From the NCBI GenBank assembly GCA_016630955.3, contig CM049991.1, positions 1-64,000 of the forward strand: a stretch of 64,000 nt of DNA. The letters are read 5' to 3'. Within the stretch, counting starts at the first letter, position 1. Each line of letters opens with the position of its first letter. The position numbers were made by a program, and so were the translations under genes. The notes beneath the pieces are model-generated. The model was not told where the DNA came from and searched no databases. It saw nothing but the letters and a program-made list of their open reading frames with translations. Shown here piece by piece: positions 9,837 to 18,904 of this stretch. Source of the stretch: Didymella arachidicola (lineage: Eukaryota; Ascomycota; Dothideomycetes; Pleosporales; Didymellaceae).

Positions 9837-12800
9837 TTACGATAGTAACCTCTTACTAGATACCCGTCCCCTCCTCCGCTTTATAGTACTTGAGGTTCGA
9901 CTACTTTGTACTTTTGAACTAGAGTCCTTCTTGCTTCTATCCTTCGGAATCCTAGTCCTTGCCCTGAGCGTCCTTTCCTCCTCCCACTCGCTTGTATCCA
10001 GCTCTGACGCAGGATCTGATTCTACATTATTCTGACTAGTATTTCGACCTGTTGCTCGCCTCTTTTTTGACATGGCGCGCTCTTGAACAAGATCGTTCAG
10101 TTGCTTTTGCATATCGAGAATTTTTCTCGTAAGAGGGCTGCAACTCTCAGTCTCTCTGCGTCGCTTTTTCCCTCTTTGTTGCCTCTGCTCAGGTGTCTGT
10201 GTATGCAGAGCCTCGTCTGGGGGCTCTGTATCGCTTATTCCGGGTGTAGCACACTCTGGTGTTCCCTTAGAAATAGCGTCCGGGTAGTAACCAACTTGTG
10301 TTGTACTGCTTGAGGTTTTGTGCACGGTTGCTAAGCTATAGTCTAGAGCGTCTTCCTCTCGGGTCAACGTGAATTTATGCCACATATGGCTGTTTACTAG
10401 GTAGCGATCAATCAGATCAGGCTGGAATTTGGTAGGAAATCCATGCTCTAGCGCATATGCATTGGCATGTGTAACTGGTCTATGACCTGTTTGGAAAGCT
10501 AGGAGTTGAAGGAATCTATTGTAATCCTTAGGCGTATTGGGGTCGAATGCAGTAACAAGTGCAGGGAGATGCTTCTTTGCAATGCTAGTCGCAGTTTGTC
10601 TGTACAGACTGGTAGTTGTTGGAGTAGGGCATTTGGCTGTTGACCTTTTCAGACTCGAGTGGGCTTTACTTAAAGAAAAGCAGGCCGTTGCACTGTCATG
10701 AGTACTAAACAAGTGAGGGTTCGTTGAGCCTGTAGATTGCGCCCCTGACTTTCGACTAATAAGACTGCGGAATGGGCGGATGTACACAAGGTAAAGGTAA
10801 AGAACTCTTTGTACCATAGGACAGGGGGAGCGTACGATATAAAACGAGTTGTTGGTGTTGGTGTTTGCCTTGTTGTATGCGAAGACAAGTATCACTTTTC
10901 CTTTGTAGATAAAGATGTTTCGTCGCACGGAGATCGTGTCAGCCCACCGTAGGACTCTGAGCTCCTCACCACGTGCTAGCATGCCGCTTGTTAGGTGCAT
11001 TGCTGCATAAAGCAGACGAACAAAGCTGTCGCTTTCGTTCAAGTACCGCCTCTGCTTTGCTCTCCCTCTACTTGTCTCTGACGAGAAGCCGCCTTGTTCT
11101 GAGAACGCTAATTTGCTCACAGCGCGGAAAGCTCCCTGGAGTTTGTTGGCTAGGTGCGCCAGAAACGAGAATCTAGGGCGATGGGTCGCAAGATTATCTT
11201 GTAGAATGTCAAGTTGAACGTCTGGCCACCATCTGAAGAGGAGCTCCTGTGCACGGCTTTGTAAACCTACTACAACAGTGTGAATTGTCTCACGAAATTG
11301 TCGCATATGAATCTGTGTTTCCGCAATATAGAGTGTCAAGCCATCTGAAGACCAGGAGATGTTTGTTCTAGGACCCTCGCGCCTCGCGATTGCTCTTCCG
11401 TGCTGTAGTCGCTCGATAAGGTAACCAGCTGGTGCAAGACTACCTCGCTGAAGATACTTGGGTCGGATATGCTCACGCAGTCGCTGTGCTTGGTCGGGGT
11501 AGGCTGTACGCTCGGGCCAAGGATTCTTAAGATAGTTGTATGGTGCAAGTGGTAGGGCATACTCGAGTATAATCAGGCGACCTACCCACAGCAGTGCTGA
11601 TATAAAAGGAGTATAGTCGTAGGGCTTGCGGAAACATAGCTCTGTGGGATGTATTCCCAAGACACCAGAGAAGTTCATGATAGCGCTACGGCTCATGTTT
11701 CCGTCGTGCGACAAGTCTGTCCAGAACATGACAAGAAGTTGAAAGAGATTTTCGTTCAGGGCGGCCAGAGATGACTGGAGCAGAATCCCGAGGTCTGCCT
11801 GCTGGCTGACAGCAGTGACGTGGTCCCAGATATGGTTCATCATGGCCAGCTGAGCCGTGGTTAGCTGCAGCCCAGAGATGTCGTTTGTAGGCTCTTTTAT
11901 GTTGCGCGACAGTGCTAAGACGCGGAAAATGTAGCATAAGAATCGCTCGTGGATTCTATAGTATCTTCGTCGGGTGTTTTCGCGTTGTGGCAGCTCAAAA
12001 GGGTAAGGAAGAAAAGAAGGCGTCCAGCTCCGCAGCCAGCAACGCAAAACCCGTGGCGTCTGCTTTAGTGTTGCTTCGCATCGTTGGAAAACGATTCTGC
12101 TGGCTTCTACAATCTTCCAGATCGTTCTCTCCGTCTGTGCTGGGCTTACACATTCGAATCCGTTCCAAAGGCCTAGTTTGAGATCATCTGATGTTGCCAT
12201 GGGAGGCAGTGCTGCAGCTGCAACAATGATATGGATAGGCTTGTGAGCAAACCACGCTGGCCACTCGCAGCCTCGCAGCCACTCAGTGTTCTCGTCGTGT
12301 TCTAGCTCTCCGTCGAGAACCACGCCGTTTAGCTCATCATCTAAACGTTCTTCTTCTTCTTTCTCTTCATCCTCTACACGTGTTAAGCACTCGCTATTGC
12401 TTGTCTTAAGTGATCTTTCGTCGCTCTGATGCTGGTGAGAGCTGTCGTCTTGGCTCACCACCCAGTATTTGGGCGAGTACTTCGTCTAGCTCTGTAGATA
12501 ACACTTGTATCGCGATTGATCTTAAAGGCACTCAGGCGCGCTAATGTTGTGGTGTTTCTTTGTATGCTGTCGTATCTGATCCCAATTAATACTCTTTCCC
12601 TCCAGACAGTGCGGGCAACAAAATCCAGTTAGAGGTGGGCTAAGGTAAGAGAGCGGCGTAGATCCATCCGGTCGGGGCACTAGATCATTGAAGGACTTCG
12701 CAGCAGGCACGTCGTCAAATCGTGCTATCGTAGCTCGACGCACTTTAGCGGGTTTATAGTGGCAAGTCCGTAAGTGGGTGTTTAAACCAGTTACAGGTAC

Positions 12801-12992
12801 TGCGGTGTAACAAGGTGTACAGATAATGACGTTCTCGCTGGCAACAAACGTGACGTAGTCTAGAGCGATTGGTCCATGTTCCTGTAGCGTTTGGATAGCA
12901 AGCTTAGCAGATTGGTTGCTGACATTGCATACCTTTTGCTTAGCAATAGACGCTATGGGTAGGTCATTTCTTTTCGCAATCTGGCTACGTAG
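9837..12992 (-). pseudogene. Unit B: TLH-like helicase-less gene, two in-frame stops
   Basis: One frame runs from 12,992 to the stop at 9,837 and is broken only by TAA at 12,522-12,524 and TAG at 12,486-12,488. Across those stops the frame stays aligned with unit C (C reads FLQQW where B reads YLQS-stop), and both stops are explained by C-to-T or G-to-A changes (for example TGG to TAG). Visible parts: OrsD-like finger (CTPC...H...CH around 12,790-12,850), a second finger (CPHC), the WLRGCEWPAWF segment, SGMLARGEELRVLRW near 10,960, YRQTATSIAKKHL, TGHRPVTHANAYAL, and a basic C-terminal tail rich in Lys/Arg/Ser. No RecQ domain. Its open frame starts only 65 bases after unit C's stop and has no ATG or first exon of its own, so it may once have been spliced or fused to C. 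Confidence 0.75.
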
Positions 12993-13057
12993 CTATCTGA
13001 GGTTACTAAACGCTTTGCTTGCGTAGCACACGTTTCTTTCCTTCTATTCCTATAATT

Positions 13058-16000
13058 CTAACCCTTTCTTATCTTTGTGTATCTAAGACCAGTGCTCGTA
13101 CAGCTGATGCTGACTCTCCCGCTCTTTAGTCTAGCTGAATGTGATACGCTTTGGTTCTGAAGGACGTTACAAAGGTCGCTGCTCAGTCTACGCTTGCTTC
13201 GTGTCAATAATCTCCTATCAGGCCCTTTTGCCTCTGCTTTCTTTCCGTCTCCGCTATGCAGTGCGAAAAATACCTCTTCTGACATACCCACGTCTACCGC
13301 TTGATGTGCCGGCTTCATCGTTGACATCATCAATTTCTGTATCTGTGGGTCTAACGGGCCCGGATTTGCTTCTCTGTCTATAGGTCTGTCCTCGATCTCC
13401 AGGAACCGATGCCAAATCAGGCTGTTCTCAAAATAGCGGTCGATAAGCTCTGGCTGCAATCTCGCCGGATAGCCTCTCTCGAGAGCGTAAGCGCTTGCAT
13501 GAATCGATGGAGTGTGACCTGTCTGGAAGGCTAATAGATGAAGAAAGCCGTTCTGGTCCTTTGGAATGTTGGGGTCGAACGGCTCCAGCAGTGTTGGGAT
13601 ATGCTTCTTGCTAATGGCGACCGCGATGTGGCGATAGATACACAGCTAAAGTCGAATGGGGCAGTCTGGCGTAGCCAGCTCTAGGCTCTTCGAGCAGTCT
13701 ACTGCGCTGAAGCAACCAGTGGGATGATTGCTTCGGGTGAAGAGATGCAGATTCGTCTTTGTTCGCGCATCAATGAGTTTCAGTTGTCGGAGGAGGAAGT
13801 CGGTAAAAGGCCGTATATAGGCAAGATATAGGAACAGAGCTCGCTCTACTATAGGACAAGGCACCCGAATAATGTAGAACGAGTGGTTTGCTGTTGTGGA
13901 CACTTTGTTGTAAGTGAAAACCAGCATGATGTGTCCCTTGTGTATTATAATGTTGCGTTGTACAGCGACGGTATTTGCCCAGCGTATAATGCGGAGCTCT
14001 TCCCCTCTAGCGGGCATGCCGCTCGTCATGTGGATACCTGCAAAGATCAGTCGAATAAACTCGCCACGTCTCTGGAGATACGCCACCGCTTGCTGGCGTC
14101 CAGCGCCCTGCAGTGCTAGCCTCCCTTCTTGAAGAAAGAACGCTCGGCGGTAAAGATGCTTGAAGCTCATTTGCAGATTGTTCTCAGGCTCCGCTAGAAA
14201 TGAATAGCCCGCTCGATAGCTTGTTAGCTTGTCCTTGATCCCACGCAAATTGACATCAGGCCACCACTGAAACATTAGATCGCGAGCTTCCCGATTGATC
14301 GCATCCAGAAGAGAGTGCACTGTAGAGCGCAGCTGTGTCAGAGTGATCTGAGATCCGTTCACCTCGAGCATCTGGCCATCAGGTGACCAGGAGATGTTTG
14401 TTTTGCCACCTTCCCGCTTTGCTACAGCTCTGCCATGTTGGAGGCGCTCAATGAAATATCCGAGGGGCGCGAAGGTACCACGTTGGAGATACCTTGGCCG
14501 AATCTCTCTAAGAAGCCTCGACCCTTGATCTGGATGCGTAGTGCGTGCCTGGAGAAGAGGGTCCCACGAACTGTAAGCTCGCGACGGCAGCGCATACTCG
14601 AGGATCACTAATCTTCCTACCCAGATTAAGGCGGAAAGATATGGTGTGTAATCATACGCGGTGCGGAGAGTCAGCTTATACGGGTGGATCCCAAGCACAC
14701 CGGAGAAATGAATGAGTGCTTTGGCACCTGCATCCCCGTCTATCGAAGTGTCTGACCAGAAGAGAACAAGCAGCTGGAAGATAGTTTCGAGGATGGAAGA
14801 GGATGGAGGAGGCAGTGGCGACGAAGGACTTGACAGGGCTCTCTCTGCCTCACTCGGCGACAGATTGTCCAGCGCCGCCCAGATAGTATCCGCCATTTCT
14901 GCCTGGGATGCGGTAAGTGTCAGGCCGTAGATGTCCTTCGCGTCGTCACCCTGCGCAAAGCAAATCTGCCTCGCTCGGAAAACATAGCAAAGGAAGCGGT
15001 AACAGTAGGAGCGGTACTTTTTCTGCGTAGCCTGTCGCTTTGGTTGCTCAAATGGGATAGGGCAATAATGTGGGCCCCAGCTGCGTAGCCAACAGCGAAG
15101 AACCCGCGGTGTAGATGACAGGGTCTCCTCGCACCTGTCTAGCACGCGACTCACAAGCTCAACGAGCACCAAGAGCTTCGTCTCTGTAGCTGAGCAGCTG
15201 CTCCATTGAGAGCCGTTCCATGGTCCTAGGTAGAGAGCTTCATGCTTTTTCGAGGGAAGCTGCGATGTAGCGACAATTACATGAAGCGGCTTGCGTGCGA
15301 ACCAGCGTGGCCACCCGCACTCACAAAGCCAGTGCGTGTTCTCGTCGTGCTCTAACTTGTCTGGGAGACATGCGTTCTCGTTTGCTTCATTGGCAAGCCG
15401 GCGTTCCTCTTCATCTTCCATACGGAGAAGCTCCGCTATTTCTGGGTCGCGACAAGCTTCTTCCAGCTGCATCAATCTTTCTTCATCTGCTGGCTCTTCC
15501 TCGCAATCTGTTTCCACAGACTCAACGCTGTCCGTCCTGGTGCGGTCCACGCGCCAGTATTGTCCAGTCTTTCTGTGCGCGACCCATTGTTGCAGGAAGC
15601 ATGAAACGTCCCTCCTGTCAACTAGTATGTTCCTTGTACTATGAGTTTTACTTAGATGCTTTCGAAGTTCGCCCCAGTTCACCGTAAGCCAGATGCAATG
15701 CGGGCAGCTGAAACCCTGGACAGGAGCCGCTAGGAACGGCAAGACACGGCTGTCATTGGGAAGTGGAACGATGTCCAAGTCTTCCTGCGCTACGGAGAGA
15801 TGTTCGTATTGGCGAAGTATAGTTGTGGATAGGCCGCTGCTGATGCCGTGATGTCGCTGGAGATGATTGAGGAGTACCTTGCGGGAAATGGCGCTCCTGC
15901 AAACCGTGCAAAACAGGTAGCCATATAGTGGCAGGTAGGAGATAATGTTCAGCGTTTCTCTCGCTTCTAACTAGAAGCAAGCAGTCAGTAAACTTGACTG

Positions 16001-16126
16001 TATTGGTATAATTGCCTGGACACCTGCCTTAGCGATAGTAGAAGGGGGATCTGGAAGGCTAGACTGCAACGTGCAGTAGCTGGGATTAACAGGATTTCCT
16101 GTGTAAATTCTCCACGTACGAGACAT
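13058..16126 (-). pseudogene. Unit C: TLH-like helicase-less gene, one in-frame stop
   Basis: Exon 1 is 16,024-16,126 (ATG, begins MSRTWRIYTGNP), intron 15,967-16,023 (57 bases, GT...TTAG), exon 2 is 13,058-15,966; together they keep one frame of 1,004 codons. A single TAG at 13,646-13,648 interrupts it where unit A has coding sequence (A reads PILLHFQMYRQ, C reads PIRL-stop-LCIYRH), consistent with CAG or CAA to a stop. Order of parts: OrsD-like finger (CTVCRS...HLQRHH), second finger (CPHC...HLSKTH), GWPRWFARKPLHVIVATS, RVLRCWLRSWG, SGMPARGEELRIIRW near 14,010, YRHIAVAISKKH near 13,620, TGHTPSIHASAYALERGYP near 13,500, and a C-terminal tail. Because only one stop is present, the disruption looks recent. 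Readthrough or a truncated product cannot be excluded. Confidence 0.75.
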
Positions 16127-16325
16127 AGACTAGACTTAGCACCACGCCCCGCAGTTGTAGCAGTTGCATGAAATCGGAGGTCCAACTCAGCAGCAGAGGT
16201 TGCGGAGCCAAGATAGCTAAAAGGGGTAAGTGCAGGGGTAGTTATGGAGTCCATCCGGGACTAGTACGAAACAGGGCAGAAGAGATCCGTGCGGGTACCC
16301 CAACCTGTTGGTTCCCTGCCATGTA
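16127..16325. other. Upstream region of unit C
   Basis: About 200 bases between the ATG of unit C and the RIP-degraded transposon relic. It has normal base composition and shares only weak similarity with the upstream region of unit A (for example an AAAAGGGGT stretch). It probably includes the former promoter of unit C; no defined motif is recognisable. Confidence 0.4.
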
Positions 16326-16614
16326 GGTTATATTAACCCTTAATATAAAGCTATACACTTTATTACTACTACTCTTTATAAATAATAAGCCTTAGTAGTT
16401 ATAAACTCTAAGTAATACTCTAGAACTTTAGTTATAATTAACTCTAATTTAAGATAAGTATAAAAGGTAGTAGAGTAGCTCCCTAAATTCTATACTAAGT
16501 ATACTTAAGTACTATATAAAAGGGGTAGTAATTATTATATATAAGCTAGTTTTAGTATAATAGAAGATAGCTAAGCTTTAAGTAGCTAATAAAGCTACTA
16601 TATAATATAAATTA
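16326..16614 (+). mobile_element. RIP-degraded relic of a pogo/Fot1 transposase gene
   Basis: This AT-rich block aligns base for base, without indels, to 17,841-18,129 of the intact pogo transposase gene next door (289 bases in each). Differences are overwhelmingly C-to-T and G-to-A: GGTTATATTAACCCTTAATA here versus GGTCATATCAACCCTCAATG there. That is the signature of repeat-induced point mutation acting on a duplicated element. The relic ends exactly at the TA target site of the intact element; its own 5' part, 3' end and terminal repeats are absent. Confidence 0.88.
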
Positions 16615-16678
16615 ACGTACCTCACGGGTAAGTGGGCCACCCTGTCTAGTGGGCCACTTTTGCCAAGACCACACCAAA
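16615..16678 (+). repeat. Left terminal inverted repeat of pogo element
   Basis: 64 bases, from ACGTACCTCACGGG to CCACACCAAA, exactly the reverse complement of 18,416-18,479. Within it AGTGGGCCAC occurs twice, 17 bases apart, a likely transposase-binding subrepeat. Confidence 0.95.
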
Positions 16679-16695
16679 ACTCTCTCCCTACACTA

Positions 16696-18327
16696 ATGCC
16701 TCAACAACAAGGTCAATCAGACGCGTTAAAAGAAGCTCGGATACAGCTTGCACTTCAAGCTATCAAACAGGATGCGAATCTCTCCCTGCGACGCGTTGCA
16801 GCTATCTTCAACGTGCCCCGAACTACACTAGCCCAACGACGCGCTGGACAGCCCTCAAGAGTTGATTCTATGCCTAGCCGACGGTATCTGGATGAGCACG
16901 CAGAGGAGGCGATTGTTGATCACGTTCTCTACCTTATACAGCGAGGAGAACCCCCTCGCTTGTCAGATGTGGCTGATATGGCCAATTTGCTGCGACAAGA
17001 GCGTGGAATGGCCCCTGTTGGCCGAAATTGGCCCAGTACGTTTGTAAAGCGTCAACCAAGGCTAAAAGTAAAGTTTAGTCGCAAGTATGACTACAAGAGA
17101 GCCCTCTGCGAGGATCCTAAGATAATACAGGGCTGGTTCAGCCTAGTAGCTAATGTCAAAGCTAAGTACGGCATTGTGGACGAAGACACGTACAACTTTG
17201 ACGAGACTGGCTTTGCAATGGGTCAGATTACCCCTGGAGCAGTGGTTGCAGACGTAGAGAACCGAGGACGAGCAAAGCAGATACAGCCAGGCAATAAGGA
17301 GTGGGCTACGTTAATCTTAGGCGTAAATGCTGCAGGGTGGGCTATTCCACCCTTTATTATCCTTAAAGCCAAAACCCACACCACCAACTGGTCTAAGGAC
17401 AAAGATCTGCCCCAGGACTGGGTAATTGGGGTCTCTGAGAACGGCTGGACCAACAACGAGCTTGGTCTTGACTGGTTGAAGCACTTTAACAGGCATACTA
17501 AGGAGCGTACCTATGGGACCCACCGTTTGCTACTTATAGACGGCCATGAGAGCCACCAGGCCGCAGCATTCACCCAATACTGCAAAGAGAACAAGATTGT
17601 AACTCTTACAATGCCTGCGCACTCATCGCACCTCTTGCAGCTGCTTGATGTGGGTTGTTTTGCCCCTTTGAAGCGGGAGTACGGGCATCAGGTCAACAAG
17701 CTCTCGCGCAACCGGATCAACCACATAGACAAGCAGTCGTTCCTAGTATGCTTAAGAGCAGCATATAACGCGACTATCACCCCTAGCAACATCCAGGGAG
17801 GGTTCCGAGGCGCTGGATTGGTCCCCTTTGACCCAGAACGGGTCATATCAACCCTCAATGTGAGGCTGCGGACTCCATCACCCCAACTACCTACCAACAA
17901 CGAGCCCTGGCAGTCCCAAACCCCCAAAAACCTGCTTGAATTTCAGTCGCAATCAACTCTAATTCGAGACAAGTATAAGAGGCAGCAGGGCAGCTCACCT
18001 AATTCAGTGTATAGCGCGCTAGAGCACTATGCAAAGGGGGGAGCAAAGGTAGCGCACCAGCTTGCGTTGATGAGAAAGGAACGTGATGAGCTTCGAGAGG
18101 CTCTAGCAGCTGCAACAGAGCGCAAATCACATAAAAGGAAGCGAATTCAAACAGGAGGGAGCATAACAGTTGAAGAGGCACAGCGTTCAACTGCTCTAAA
18201 GGAGTTTGGCGTGCGTGGTGATGGTAAGAAGCCAAAGAAGAGGATGCGCGCTGAAGGAGGTGAACTATCCCAACGACGGTGTGGAACGTGCGGAGAGACA
18301 GGGCACAACGCGCGAACGTGTAAATAA
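16696..18327 (+). CDS. Pogo/Fot1 family DDE transposase with CENP-B-like HTH and zinc knuckle
   Basis: Intact 543-residue frame; I choose ATG 16,696 (MPQQQGQSD) because the longer frame starts at a TTG inside the terminal repeat. The N-terminal part is a Psq/CENP-B-type helix-turn-helix region (RRVAAIFNVPRTTLAQR, then a second HTH with RQERGMAPVGRNWPSTFVKR). The DDE_1 catalytic core follows: first Asp in YNFDETGFAMG, second in LLIDGHESH, third in LLQLLDVGCFAPLKREYG. The tail is basic and ends in a CCHC zinc knuckle (CGTCGETGHNARTC). The enzyme would cut and paste the element by binding its 64-bp ends. No frameshift or stop is present. The family call is firm; activity is inferred. Confidence 0.95.
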   Translation: MPQQQGQSDALKEARIQLALQAIKQDANLSLRRVAAIFNVPRTTLAQRRAGQPSRVDSMPSRRYLDEHAEEAIVDHVLYLIQRGEPPRLSDVADMANLLRQERGMAPVGRNWPSTFVKRQPRLKVKFSRKYDYKRALCEDPKIIQGWFSLVANVKAKYGIVDEDTYNFDETGFAMGQITPGAVVADVENRGRAKQIQPGNKEWATLILGVNAAGWAIPPFIILKAKTHTTNWSKDKDLPQDWVIGVSENGWTNNELGLDWLKHFNRHTKERTYGTHRLLLIDGHESHQAAAFTQYCKENKIVTLTMPAHSSHLLQLLDVGCFAPLKREYGHQVNKLSRNRINHIDKQSFLVCLRAAYNATITPSNIQGGFRGAGLVPFDPERVISTLNVRLRTPSPQLPTNNEPWQSQTPKNLLEFQSQSTLIRDKYKRQQGSSPNSVYSALEHYAKGGAKVAHQLALMRKERDELREALAAATERKSHKRKRIQTGGSITVEEAQRSTALKEFGVRGDGKKPKKRMRAEGGELSQRRCGTCGETGHNARTCK

Positions 18328-18415
18328 CACTTATCTACCATGGACCTTGCCAGGACGTCTTCCTCAGAACCCCCATACGCGAGGTGCTGTTACTATACTA
18401 CAATTTAATGTGAAG

Positions 18416-18479
18416 TTTGGTGTGGTCTTGGCAAAAGTGGCCCACTAGACAGGGTGGCCCACTTACCCGTGAGGTACGT
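18416..18479 (-). repeat. Right terminal inverted repeat of pogo element
   Basis: 64 bases perfectly complementary to the left terminal repeat and ending CCCGTGAGGTACGT, followed by the TA target duplication. It starts 88 bases after the transposase stop codon. Confidence 0.95.
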
Positions 18480-18483
18480 TATA

Positions 18484-18904
18484 CTTTATTTTTTACTAAG
18501 TTACCTAAATAGATAGTCTATAAGAAAGGGTTAGAGGTACTTTTAAAAAAGATACTAGCTTTTAGATTACCTATATAGACTATCTAGTAAGACGCTATCT
18601 AGTAAGATATAGCACTACTTTGCTACTAATAATAGTATGTAGTTAAATAATAGGCTATTACGTCTTAGATAATATATTAGTAGGGAATAGTAGTATAGAA
18701 CTACTAGTAACAAGCAAGAACTGCTATTGCAGTCCTGTGTTAGAGCACGCATCCCCGTGCAGGGCCGAGCTAGACCAATTTAGTCTATCAAAAGGGGTCA
18801 ACTCTAGGCTAAGGCTGGGAGGAGACGAAGTAGGGCCGAAGTCGTGCACTATACCGGATTAAGCGAGAATTGAGCCCGGGTCGTGGCGGTCGCGTGGAGG
18901 TAGG
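18484..18904 (-). pseudogene. Unit D: 5' stump (exon 1 plus promoter) of a fourth TLH-like unit
   Basis: A second copy of the 9,398-9,820 repeat, same orientation. It covers the position of exon 1 of unit A and the region upstream, but nothing of the gene body remains: the pogo element follows directly. The half next to the transposon (18,484 to about 18,720) differs from copy 1 mostly by C-to-T/G-to-A and is AT-rich, while the half farther away (about 18,720-18,904) is nearly unmutated. I read it as the remains of another array unit whose body was lost when transposons entered, with RIP spreading or fading across it. Confidence 0.75.

Larger units (their letters stand above)
16613..18481 (+). 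mobile_element. Intact pogo/Fot1-type DNA transposon with TA target duplication
   Basis: The element proper is 16,615-18,479 (1,865 bp), bounded by TA dinucleotides at 16,613-16,614 and 18,480-18,481, the usual target duplication of the Tc1/mariner-pogo superfamily. Its 64-bp terminal inverted repeats (starting ACGTACCTCACGGG) are identical between ends and contain an internal direct repeat of AGTGGGCCAC. It carries one intact transposase gene. Identical ends, an open frame and no RIP signature imply a young, probably functional copy. Confidence 0.95.

Noticed and set aside
16326..16614. AT-rich block as a centromere-like or promoter region
   Set aside because: It aligns without gaps to the neighbouring transposase gene, so transposon decay explains its composition.
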